The notes under the pieces were generated by a model. That model saw only the letters and a program-made list of their open reading frames with translations, made no database searches and was not told the origin of the DNA. A program made the translations under genes and the position numbers. A stretch of 64,000 nucleotides of DNA from Flavobacterium orientale (GTDB lineage: Bacteria; Bacteroidota; Bacteroidia; Flavobacteriales; Flavobacteriaceae), in contig NZ_BMFG01000002.1 of assembly GCF_014638005.1 (NCBI RefSeq), positions 372,624 through 436,623 of the forward strand, written 5' to 3'. This document shows, piece after piece, positions 18,004-26,126 of the stretch; within the stretch, counting starts at the first letter, position 1; each line of letters opens with the position of its first letter.

Positions 18004-19107
18004 ATGAGTCTGGAAAATAAATCATTAACTGCTATTGCACTCCAAAAATTTAAACAAAATTTTTGGGGTGTTTTTAGTTTGGGCTACATAGTTTTAATGG
18101 TTTTTTTAGCACTCTTTGCTTATGTTTTTTCACCCGATAATACGGAGAATGCTAACCAAATGCATTTGTCAATACATTCACAATCTCCTGGTTTTGAAGT
18201 TAAAATGTTAACTGTTCCTAATGAATTTTTATCTCCAAAAACTTTTAAATCTTATTTTTTAGGAAGCACAAATCAAATAACGGAAATTCCAATAAAATCA
18301 TACGCGATTAAAAATGATGTGCTACACTATGTAGAATATAATGAAGACGAATCTATTCTAATAGAAAAAGAAATTACATTAGATAAGTTTTATGGCTATT
18401 CCTCTTTTAAAGAGGTTGAAAAAGAGTTAATAAAAGATAAAAAGTTTTATTTAGGAACAGATAAATACGGAAGAGACTTGTTGAGTAGAATGTTGGTAGG
18501 GTCACGAGTTTCAATTTCCATTGGTTTTGTTGCTGTTTTGATTTCTGTACTTGTAGGTTTGTTTTTTGGTTCACTTGGAGGTTTTTATGGCGGAAAAGTT
18601 GATGCTGCTGTGATGTGGTTGGTCAATGTAATTTGGTCCATCCCCACACTTTTGTTGGTAATTGCAATCACATTAGCCTTAGGAAAAGGATTTTGGCAAG
18701 TGTTTGTCGCTGTTGGTTTAACAATGTGGGTTGAAGTAGCCCGTGTTGTTAGAGGTCAAATTATAAGCGTGAAAGAAATGCAATATGTAACCGCAGCAAG
18801 AGCTTTAGGTTTTTCCAACGTTAGAATTATTATAAATCATATTTTACCCAATATTATGGCACCTGTTATTGTAATTTCAGCTGCCAATTTCGCTTCTGCT
18901 ATTTTGGTGGAAAGTGGATTGAGTTTTTTGGGGTTAGGTGCTCAACCGCCAATTCCTAGTTGGGGAGGAATGATAAAAGATCATTACAGTTATATCATCT
19001 TAGGCAAACCCTATTTGGCTTTAATTCCGGGAATGGCTATCATGTTTATAACTTTAGCTTTTATGCTCACAGGTAATGCCTTGCGAGATGCTATGGATGT
19101 TAAATAA
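18004..19107 (+). CDS. DppC/OppC-type ABC transporter permease with an enlarged periplasmic insert
   Basis: An inner-membrane permease of the peptide/nickel ABC family. One helix at about residues 22-44 is followed by roughly 110 residues of soluble insert, longer than in typical DppC. The conserved FLGTDKYGRDLLSRMLVGSR begins the permease core. Five further helices follow, and the coupling (EAA-type) loop is AARALGFSNVRIIINHILPN near residue 263. It starts 7 bases after the protease gene. No partner permease, ATPase or binding protein is nearby, so its complex must be assembled from distant genes. Confidence 0.85.
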   Translation: MSLENKSLTAIALQKFKQNFWGVFSLGYIVLMVFLALFAYVFSPDNTENANQMHLSIHSQSPGFEVKMLTVPNEFLSPKTFKSYFLGSTNQITEIPIKSYAIKNDVLHYVEYNEDESILIEKEITLDKFYGYSSFKEVEKELIKDKKFYLGTDKYGRDLLSRMLVGSRVSISIGFVAVLISVLVGLFFGSLGGFYGGKVDAAVMWLVNVIWSIPTLLLVIAITLALGKGFWQVFVAVGLTMWVEVARVVRGQIISVKEMQYVTAARALGFSNVRIIINHILPNIMAPVIVISAANFASAILVESGLSFLGLGAQPPIPSWGGMIKDHYSYIILGKPYLALIPGMAIMFITLAFMLTGNALRDAMDVK

Positions 19108-19138
19108 AGAAAGGATTTACATTATGTAAATCCTTTCT
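19108..19138. terminator. perfect 15-bp inverted repeat between convergent genes
   Basis: AGAAAGGATTTACAT (19108-19122) is mirrored exactly at 19124-19138 with a single central base. It begins directly after the permease stop and ends 9 bases before the stop of the opposing gene. There is no T-run after it on either strand, so it may act as an RNA 3'-end stabiliser rather than a classical terminator. Confidence 0.55.
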
Positions 19139-19147
19139 GTAGTAAAA

Positions 19148-19705
19148 TTAATTTCTGCTTTTAGATAATTTTTTTTGATCTTTTTCTGCTTGTTGTTCTA
19201 ACTTTTTTATTTTTTCTTTTTGTTTCTCAATCCGGTTATTTTCTTTCTCAATTTTGATTGGAGAAAGTTTTCCTTTTTCTTGATCTCTAATAAGTTTTTC
19301 TCTGTTCTTCGCTAAAGATTTTTCTTCTTTAGCAATTCTACTTTGCGTTTTTTGTAAGTTCTTCTCTGATTTAGCTATAGCATCTTGTTGCTTTTGAAAT
19401 CTCTTCTGATCTCTTTCTAGTTGTTTTTGTCGCTTTTCATTTTGACGTGCAATTTTTTCATTTTGCTTTTGTCTTTTTTCTTGTTCTTTTTGAACTTTTT
19501 CAGTAGCTTTTTGTTGTTTTTGAGCTTCTTTCTGCACTTGCTGAGCTTCTTTTTGTGCCTGTTGAGCTTCTTTTTGTTTTTTTGCAATTTCAGCTGCTGT
19601 AACGGGTAGTGCTAATGTATCTTTTACAGGTCTTTCATTAACTTGAGCAACGGAAGAATAGCTGATTGATAATAGAAATGCAAGGGTGAGTAAAATATTT
19701 TTCAT
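19148..19705 (-). CDS. exported Lys/Gln/Glu-rich coiled-coil protein
   Basis: Function unknown. A signal peptide covers about residues 1-20 (ending SSVAQ). From residue 35 the chain is almost entirely charged or polar helix, built of KEAQQ-, QKEQEKRQKQ- and KEKIKKLEQQ-type repeats. It has almost no hydrophobic residue outside coiled-coil positions, and the end is basic (KKLSKSRN). An extended periplasmic coiled coil is the natural reading. The promoter overlaps that of the divergent nuclease gene, so the two may be regulated together. Confidence 0.75.
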   Translation of the reverse strand: MKNILLTLAFLLSISYSSVAQVNERPVKDTLALPVTAAEIAKKQKEAQQAQKEAQQVQKEAQKQQKATEKVQKEQEKRQKQNEKIARQNEKRQKQLERDQKRFQKQQDAIAKSEKNLQKTQSRIAKEEKSLAKNREKLIRDQEKGKLSPIKIEKENNRIEKQKEKIKKLEQQAEKDQKKLSKSRN

Positions 19706-19739
19706 AATAGAAAAGGTTTTTATTTTATAAATTAATGAA

Positions 19740-19755
19740 TATCTTTACAAAGATA
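19740..19755. promoter_or_regulatory. overlapping divergent promoters in one dyad
   Basis: The 16-bp near-palindrome has arms TATCTTT (19740-19746) and AAAGATA (19749-19755). The minus strand reads a perfect -7 box TATCTTTG (19755-19748) for the coiled-coil gene. The plus strand reads TATCTTTA, one base off consensus, for the nuclease gene. Transcription start on one side would occur inside the other's -7 box. Confidence 0.6.
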
Positions 19756-19770
19756 CAAAAATTGTGCCGT

Positions 19771-20574
19771 ATGTATAATATTGTTAAAATTGTAAAATAT
19801 TCACTTTTAATAATCCTTTTGGTTTCATGTAAAAAGGAAGCAGATTTAAAAACTGCTGTTTCAACTGAAACAGTTTCATACACTTTCAATCCTGATGAAT
19901 TTGATTATCATCCAACTTCCACAACCAATCAAATTATATTTCACACGGATTATACTTTATCCTATTCCGAAAAACACGAACAGGCAGAATGGGTAGCTTA
20001 TGAACTAAAAAGAAACAACCTTAGTAATTCAAATTTTAAACGCCCATTTTTTATTGAAGATCCAAAAGTAACAACCCGTTCAGCAGATTGGCGAAATTAT
20101 AAAAATTCAGGTTATGATAGAGGTCATTTAGTTCCGGCCGGGGATATGAAATTTTCCAAAGAAGCTTTTGATGCTACTTTTTATACATCAAATGTCACGC
20201 CGCAATTACCTGATTTTAATAACGGCATTTGGAATAGATTGGAACAAAAAGTTCGCTATTGGGCTCAAAAATATGATGGACTATATGTCATCACAGGAAG
20301 TGTTTTAGAAGATAATTTGCCAACGATTGGAAAAGAGAAAGTTGCAGTGCCTAATTATTTTTATAAAGTTTTATTAAATACTTCAGGTGAAAAACCAAAA
20401 ATGATTGCTTTTTTAGTGCCGCATCAAGAAAGCAATCGACCGCTTTATGAGTTTGTTGTTTCTGTAAAAGAATTAGAGCAAAGAACCGGAATTGATTTTT
20501 TCTATCAATTACCTGATTCTATTGAAAATGAGTTGGAAAATTCGGTAGATTATAAAAAATGGAGTTTTAATTAA
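19771..20574 (+). CDS. DNA/RNA non-specific endonuclease lipoprotein
   Basis: A beta-beta-alpha-Me (NucA/Serratia-type) nuclease that cleaves DNA and RNA without sequence specificity, here anchored outside the inner membrane. The catalytic motif DRGHLVPAGDM is present, with the His general base, and the metal-binding Asn is expected in the downstream NGIWNRLEQ segment. The signal peptide ends in ILLVSC, a lipobox with Cys at residue 20. I start at ATG 19771 rather than ATG 19735 because it gives a standard short lipoprotein signal and lies after the predicted -7 box. The stop abuts the rodA stop with no gap. Confidence 0.88.
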   Translation: MYNIVKIVKYSLLIILLVSCKKEADLKTAVSTETVSYTFNPDEFDYHPTSTTNQIIFHTDYTLSYSEKHEQAEWVAYELKRNNLSNSNFKRPFFIEDPKVTTRSADWRNYKNSGYDRGHLVPAGDMKFSKEAFDATFYTSNVTPQLPDFNNGIWNRLEQKVRYWAQKYDGLYVITGSVLEDNLPTIGKEKVAVPNYFYKVLLNTSGEKPKMIAFLVPHQESNRPLYEFVVSVKELEQRTGIDFFYQLPDSIENELENSVDYKKWSFN

Positions 20575-21828
20575 CTACCATTCATTTACTTTGTTAGCAT
20601 CTAATTTTAAAAAGATAAACAATAAGATAGTAAATGCCCACAAACTTGAACCACCATATGAAAAGAAGGGGAGAGGAACTCCAATTGTTGGGAATAACTT
20701 GATAAGCATGGCTATATTTACAAAAAAATGGGTAAAAAGTATAGAAACTACACAATAGCCATAAACCCTACTGAATTTTGTTTTTTGATGTTCTGCTAAA
20801 TAAAGTAATCTCATTAGCAAAGCAACAAATAGAAGTATAACAACAGTTGAGCCAACAAAGCCCCATTCTTCACCAACTGTTGTAAATATATAGTCGGTGT
20901 GTTGTTCCGGTACAAACCCCCCTTTGGTTTGTGTTCCTTCAAGAAAGCCTTTTCCAATCCAACCACCTGAACCGATGGCAATCATAGACTGATTTAAATT
21001 ATAACCTTCTTTTTTCATATCTACTCCATCATCAAAAAGTACATTGATTCTGTCTTTTTGGTGAGGTTCCAATACATTATCGTAAACAAAATCTACCGAC
21101 AAAACAAATGCTGTCGAGACTATAAAAACCATTAAATAGGCAAGTGGATTTCTATTAATTCGTTTGGCTCTTAAAAAGTGAATAATTATTAAAACAACAA
21201 TAGTTATTATGATATATTCAGGTTCAATTAATAGAGAACCAAAGAATAACAACAAAGCAAAGAAACCTGTCCACAAGTACCAATCAGGTAAATCCTCTCG
21301 GTTCAAAACCAACACTAACGATATAAAAATCATCGCACTTCCGGCATCGGGTTGAAGTAAAATCAATAAAATGGGAATACCAATTATTGCAAAAGCAATG
21401 AGTTGATGTTTGGTGTTTTTTAAAATTACTAAGGCATCACTAAGGTATTTTGCTAATAATAAGGAAGTTGCGGTTTTTACAAATTCTGAAGGTTGAAAAC
21501 TAAAATTTCCAACCCCATACCAGTTTGTTTGTCCTTTTACGGTTTTACCAAATACAAATAATCCAATAAGTAGAAGTATACCGACTATATAAAAAACAAT
21601 GGCAAATTTTTCATAAACCTTTGCATCAATAGAAAGTATGACTATTATCAAAGGAATGGTCAGTGCAATAAACAAGAGTTGTCTTCCATAAATTGCAGAT
21701 ATATCAAAATTGACTGTTTCAATTGGTAATGAAGATGAATAAATGTTCATCCAACCTAATATGACCAATGCTCCATAAATTAATATAGAAATCCAGTCAA
21801 GATTACTTGTTACATTTTGATTCTTCAT
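20575..21828 (-). CDS. rodA: rod-shape peptidoglycan glycosyltransferase RodA
   Basis: The SEDS-family membrane enzyme that polymerises glycan strands during cell elongation, working with PBP2. Ten or so hydrophobic helices are visible. Conserved blocks include GQTNWYGVGNFSFQPSEFVK near residue 98, the LQPDAGSAMIF segment near residue 158, AIGSGGWIGKGF, and FPTIGVPLPFFSYGGSS near the C-terminus. It starts within the stop codon of the PBP2 gene (TAATG overlap), so translation is coupled. Confidence 0.95.
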   Translation of the reverse strand: MKNQNVTSNLDWISILIYGALVILGWMNIYSSSLPIETVNFDISAIYGRQLLFIALTIPLIIVILSIDAKVYEKFAIVFYIVGILLLIGLFVFGKTVKGQTNWYGVGNFSFQPSEFVKTATSLLLAKYLSDALVILKNTKHQLIAFAIIGIPILLILLQPDAGSAMIFISLVLVLNREDLPDWYLWTGFFALLLFFGSLLIEPEYIIITIVVLIIIHFLRAKRINRNPLAYLMVFIVSTAFVLSVDFVYDNVLEPHQKDRINVLFDDGVDMKKEGYNLNQSMIAIGSGGWIGKGFLEGTQTKGGFVPEQHTDYIFTTVGEEWGFVGSTVVILLFVALLMRLLYLAEHQKTKFSRVYGYCVVSILFTHFFVNIAMLIKLFPTIGVPLPFFSYGGSSLWAFTILLFIFLKLDANKVNEW

Positions 21829-23681
21829 TATTTATTGATGCTAAAAGGTTCGCCGCTTATAACTTTGGCATATTCTTTTTCTAAACTTGATTCAAACATT
21901 CTCTTTTCAAGATCTGTTCGTGTGATTGTTCCTTTTAAATATTTTTCAATCATCAAACTCGAAATCGGTCCCGCAATTCGAGCACCCCAATATCCGTTTT
22001 CAACAAATACTGCAATAGCAATCTTTGGATCATCTTTTGGTGCAAAAGCAACAAATATGGAGTGGTCTGTAAGTTGCACTCTTTTTCCGTCAATTTTAGT
22101 GAAATTTTCAGCAGTTCCCGTTTTTCCACAAATTTCTATTCCTTCAACTTGAAGTCTTGAGGCAGTTCCCTTGTTATAAACATCAAAAAGCCCATTTATC
22201 ACCGGAGGAAAATATTGTTGATCAATTGTTGTTTGATGTTTGGTTGTGAATTTTGCATCAATGTCATAATGTTGAATTTTCTTAATTACATGAGGAGTAT
22301 AATAATAACCCTGATTTGCAACAGCTGCCATAACATTGCACAACTGAATTGGAGTGGTTAAAATTTCACCTTGTCCGATTGCGTTTGAAATAATTGTTGT
22401 ACTTCGCCAACCACCGGCACTGTAATATTTGTCATATAATTTTGTAGTAGGGACCTTTCCTCTTTTTCCTGGAGGCAAATCATAACCCATGTAGTCACCA
22501 AGACCAAAACTTTTTAAGTGACTACTCCAAGCATCTACACCTTGTGAAGGTTTTGGATATTTTTCGATGGTTTTTTTATAAACATTGGCAAAATAAGTGT
22601 TGCAGGAACTATACATTCCTGCATTCAAGCTAAATCCGCCCGAATCATGGCAACGCATAAATCGATTGCCATAACTAAAGCCACGACGACAAAAGAAAGT
22701 TGTCTGCTCATCAATTACTTCTTCTTGTAAACCAATTAAAGCCGTTAAAATTTTAAATGGCGAACCAGGGGGATATTCTGCAAGTAAACCTCTGTCAAAT
22801 AAAGGCATTGCGATACTGTCATTATAAAGTTTGGTATAATTTCTTGAACGTTGCCTTCCAACCAAAAGAGCCGGATCATATGACGGAGCCGAAATTAAAG
22901 CTAAAATTTCACCTGTTTTGGGTTCTATTGCTACAATTCCTCCTCGTTTGTTTGCCATTAAAGCTTCACCATATTTTTGAAGCTCAATATCAATAGAAAG
23001 CGTTATGTCTTCACCTTGTTTGGCAATAGTGTCATAAATCCCATTTTTATAAGGACCAATTATTCGGTTAAATTTATCACGTTGATAATATTTAACCCCT
23101 TTTTGACCTCTTAACAATTCTTCATATTCTTGTTCAACTCCTTGTTTTCCAATTAAATCACCACTTCTGTAATAGGGATTGTTGTCAATGATTGCTTGGT
23201 TTACTTGTGTGATATAACCAAAAATATTGGCTCCAACGGCAACTTGGTAATCTCTAAGTGAACGTTTTTGAATTTCAAAACCTTTGAATTTTCCAATTTT
23301 TTCTTGAAAAGCGGCAAAATCTTTTCTGTTTAATTGGGTCAAAAAAGGAGAAGGCAATCGAGGACTGTGATTAATGGCTTTCTTTAAAATTCTATCAAAA
23401 TCTTGTTTTGTGATATCTAAAAGTTTGCAAAATTCTAATGTATCCAGATTTTTAATCTCTCTTGGAATCACCATCAAATCGTAAGAAGGTTGATTGGCTA
23501 CTAATAATTTGCCATTTCTGTCATATATGTAGCCCCTTTCCGGATATTCATAAACAATCTTAATGGCATTATTTTCTGATTTCAATTTATAGGAATCGTC
23601 AACAACCTGTAAATAAAAAAGCTTCACTAAAATCAATAAAGTAGCGGCTACTATAAGTGAAGGAAGGAGAAGTTTTCTCAT
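21828..23681 (-). CDS. mrdA: penicillin-binding protein 2 (elongasome transpeptidase)
   Basis: Cross-links peptidoglycan in the elongation complex with RodA, MreB, MreC and MreD. One N-terminal anchor helix precedes a pedestal domain beginning EYPERGYIYDRNGKLLVANQ. The transpeptidase domain has the nucleophile motif SxxK read as PPGSPFKILTA near residue 305, SSCNT near 358 as the SxN box, and KTGTAEN near 527 as the KTG box. The length of 617 residues is normal. It overlaps mreD by four bases and rodA by one. Confidence 0.95.
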   Translation of the reverse strand: MRKLLLPSLIVAATLLILVKLFYLQVVDDSYKLKSENNAIKIVYEYPERGYIYDRNGKLLVANQPSYDLMVIPREIKNLDTLEFCKLLDITKQDFDRILKKAINHSPRLPSPFLTQLNRKDFAAFQEKIGKFKGFEIQKRSLRDYQVAVGANIFGYITQVNQAIIDNNPYYRSGDLIGKQGVEQEYEELLRGQKGVKYYQRDKFNRIIGPYKNGIYDTIAKQGEDITLSIDIELQKYGEALMANKRGGIVAIEPKTGEILALISAPSYDPALLVGRQRSRNYTKLYNDSIAMPLFDRGLLAEYPPGSPFKILTALIGLQEEVIDEQTTFFCRRGFSYGNRFMRCHDSGGFSLNAGMYSSCNTYFANVYKKTIEKYPKPSQGVDAWSSHLKSFGLGDYMGYDLPPGKRGKVPTTKLYDKYYSAGGWRSTTIISNAIGQGEILTTPIQLCNVMAAVANQGYYYTPHVIKKIQHYDIDAKFTTKHQTTIDQQYFPPVINGLFDVYNKGTASRLQVEGIEICGKTGTAENFTKIDGKRVQLTDHSIFVAFAPKDDPKIAIAVFVENGYWGARIAGPISSLMIEKYLKGTITRTDLEKRMFESSLEKEYAKVISGEPFSINK

Positions 23682-24184
23682 TTTTTTACAGGTTTAAACA
23701 AATAAATCAAACTAATGCATAAAATTAAGGTAAAAATACTACTTAAAAAAGTTCGCAATAGAATATCCCAAAAAAATGAAAATCTAAAAATTTCTAATAA
23801 AAATAAAATTAAATGATGTGTCAATACTGAAATTAAAAGAAAAGAAAATCGTTCGGGAGTTAGTCTGTCATTAATTCTAACCGTTTGGTATTCATAACTT
23901 AATCCGAAGGAGAATTTAAAAAAGGCAGGTCGGAAATAGGCTAAAGTAACACAACCAGCGGCGTGAACACCGCCTGAATCACTAAACATATCCATGAATA
24001 AACCTAAAAAGAAACTGGCAAGTAACAAACCATAGCGATTTCCATTGACAGGATATAAAAGGATAAACAGAATGTAAGGATAAGGATTAATGTACTTTAA
24101 AAAATCAAAATGATTAAAGATTACAACCTGAATTGCAAGCAAAAGAATAAAGCGAAATATGTTGGTCAAAAAAGTACTATTCAT
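23678..24184 (-). CDS. mreD: rod-shape-determining protein MreD
   Basis: A small integral membrane protein of the elongasome. The 168 residues contain about five hydrophobic helices with PYPYILFILLYP and GLFMDMFSDSGGVHAAG as recognisable Bacteroidetes MreD features. It overlaps mreC upstream by 8 bases and mrdA downstream by an ATGA, in the conserved order mreB-mreC-mreD-mrdA-rodA. Assignment rests on context as much as sequence, because MreD is poorly conserved. Confidence 0.9.
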   Translation of the reverse strand: MNSTFLTNIFRFILLLAIQVVIFNHFDFLKYINPYPYILFILLYPVNGNRYGLLLASFFLGLFMDMFSDSGGVHAAGCVTLAYFRPAFFKFSFGLSYEYQTVRINDRLTPERFSFLLISVLTHHLILFLLEIFRFSFFWDILLRTFLSSIFTLILCISLIYLFKPVKK

Positions 24185-24998
24185 CTTTGATTTGTGCTTC
24201 TAATTCTTCTAATTCTTCTCTGTTTTTATTTTCAATAACATAAACATGGCCTAAACTTGTCATGTCATTGAAAAGTTTAACATCCATAGTGAATAAATTG
24301 GATTCTGTATCGATATATATTTTATGAATGGTTCCTATACTAATATTTTCCGGAAAAACAGATTGAGCTCCAGTTACAATAGTATCTCCTCTTTTTACAG
24401 AGGCCAATCGAGGAATATCAATCAATTGAACAAAACCGGTGTTTTTTCCATTCCAAGTTAGTGTTCCAAAATGATTGGATTTTTTAATCTTGGCATTTAT
24501 TTTTGATTTTGTGTTTAAAACACTAACAACGGTGGCATAATTTTTTGAAGTAATATCTACGATTCCTACGATTCCTTTGCTGTTAACCACACCCATGAAT
24601 GGTTTAACGCCTTTGGCTCTTCCAGTGTTAATAGTCAAAAAGTTTTCGTGAATAGAATAGGAATTCTTTATAACTTTTGATTGAATCACCACGTAATCAT
24701 TTTCAATATTCAGCGGATCTTGATCAAACTTGTTTATACTATCGGATTGATTGTAGAGTAAACTTTTAAGCAACGCATTTTCAGCCGCTAAACCTTCGTT
24801 TTCAGATTTCAGATTCATAAATTCATAAAAGGAATGAATTTTTTCATAAACTCCACCGGTTATGCCATTTGCGGAATTAATAACCTTACTTCTGTGATAC
24901 GAATGCGATTGAATTGTAAGCAATAACGAAATTCCTAAAAGCAGCAAAAACAGCATTCGGATGCTGTTTTTAATGATATAGTTAAGAATTTGCTGCAT
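24177..24998 (-). CDS. mreC: rod-shape-determining protein MreC
   Basis: A bitopic protein that links cytoplasmic MreB with periplasmic wall enzymes. One helix at about residues 11-29 is followed by a coiled coil (about 55-80) and the two beta domains of MreC, with GVKPFMGVVNSKGIVGIV near residue 135 and RGDTIVTGAQSVFPENISIG near residue 203. The length is typical for the phylum. It lies 45 bases downstream of mreB. Confidence 0.93.
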   Translation of the reverse strand: MQQILNYIIKNSIRMLFLLLLGISLLLTIQSHSYHRSKVINSANGITGGVYEKIHSFYEFMNLKSENEGLAAENALLKSLLYNQSDSINKFDQDPLNIENDYVVIQSKVIKNSYSIHENFLTINTGRAKGVKPFMGVVNSKGIVGIVDITSKNYATVVSVLNTKSKINAKIKKSNHFGTLTWNGKNTGFVQLIDIPRLASVKRGDTIVTGAQSVFPENISIGTIHKIYIDTESNLFTMDVKLFNDMTSLGHVYVIENKNREELEELEAQIKDE

Positions 24999-25043
24999 GA
25001 GTAATTCGCTTCAAATGTAAGGTAAAATCGTTTGTTGAAAAGC

Positions 25044-26072
25044 TTACTTAATTAAGATGCTTCTATATTTATTGATGTTTTTCAATGCAATTCCGGTACC
25101 TCTAACAACTGCTCGCAAAGGATCTTCAGCAATATAAACAGGTAAATCGGTTTTTAGAGAAATTCGCTTGTCCAAACCTCTTAACATGGAACCTCCACCT
25201 GCTAAATAAATTCCGGTATTGTAAATATCTGCGGCAAGTTCCGGTGGTGTTTGCGATAAAGTTTCCATTACGGCATCTTCAATTCTTTGAATAGATTTGT
25301 CTAATGCTTTTGCAATTTCACGATAGGAAACATCAACTTGTTTTGGTTTTCCGGTCAATAAATCTCTTCCTTGAACAGACATTTCGTTAGGTGGTGATTC
25401 TAAATCTTCGATAGCAGCACCAATTTCAATTTTTATTTTTTCTGCGGTACTTTCTCCAACAAACAAGTTGTGTTGTGTACGCATATAGTATACAATGTCA
25501 TTGGTGAAAACGTCACCTGCAATTTTTACAGATTTATCACAAACAATTCCTCCTAGAGCAATTACGGCAATTTCTGTTGTTCCACCACCGATATCAACAA
25601 TCATGTTTCCTTTTGGTTGCATAATGTCAATACCAATACCGATTGCCGCAGCCATTGGTTCATGAATCAAGTAAACTTCTTTTCCATTTACACGCTCACA
25701 AGATTCTTTTACAGCTCGCATCTCCACTTCAGTAATTCCGGAAGGGATACAAACTACCATTCTTAGAGCAGGTGTAAACAAACGTTTCTTTAAAGCAGGA
25801 ATGCTTTTGATAAACATGTTTATCATCTTTTCAGATGCGTCAAAATCAGCAATTACACCATCTTTTAAGGGACGAATAGTCTTAATGTTTTCGTGTGTTT
25901 TTCCTTGCATCAAATTGGCTTCTTTTCCAACGGCTATTATTTTTCCGGAAATTCGATCACGGGCTACAATCGACGGACTGTCAATTACAACTTTATCATT
26001 ATGAATAATTAATGTGTTTGCTGTACCAAGGTCAATTGCGATATCCTCGGTCATGAAATCAAAAAATCCCAT
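25044..26072 (-). CDS. mreB: rod-shape-determining actin homologue MreB
   Basis: The bacterial actin that directs lateral wall growth. Nucleotide-binding motifs are clear: phosphate-1 loop DIAIDLGTANTLI at about residues 10-22, phosphate-2 MIVDIGGGTTEIAVIALGG near 156-175, and the adenosine motif YLAGGGSMLRGLDKR near 290. The membrane-inserting start is MGFFDFMTEDI. It is the first gene of the elongasome operon and has its own predicted promoter within and after the end of purH. Confidence 0.96.
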   Translation of the reverse strand: MGFFDFMTEDIAIDLGTANTLIIHNDKVVIDSPSIVARDRISGKIIAVGKEANLMQGKTHENIKTIRPLKDGVIADFDASEKMINMFIKSIPALKKRLFTPALRMVVCIPSGITEVEMRAVKESCERVNGKEVYLIHEPMAAAIGIGIDIMQPKGNMIVDIGGGTTEIAVIALGGIVCDKSVKIAGDVFTNDIVYYMRTQHNLFVGESTAEKIKIEIGAAIEDLESPPNEMSVQGRDLLTGKPKQVDVSYREIAKALDKSIQRIEDAVMETLSQTPPELAADIYNTGIYLAGGGSMLRGLDKRISLKTDLPVYIAEDPLRAVVRGTGIALKNINKYRSILIK

Positions 26073-26112
26073 ACGTTTGTTTAGGGTTTATTAGGTTTAT
26101 AAAAATAACACA

Positions 26113-26120
26113 CAAAGGTA
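26113..26120 (-). promoter_or_regulatory. -7 box of the mreB operon
   Basis: The minus strand reads TACCTTTG, a full TAnnTTTG match, about 40 bases before the mreB ATG and just past the purH stop. Its -33 region would fall within purH; no clear TTG is present there. Confidence 0.55.
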
Positions 26121-26126
26121 TAAAAA

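Noticed and set aside
19735-19770. Upstream ATG for the nuclease lipoprotein
   Set aside because: It precedes the predicted -7 box of the gene, and would lengthen the lipoprotein signal beyond the usual size.
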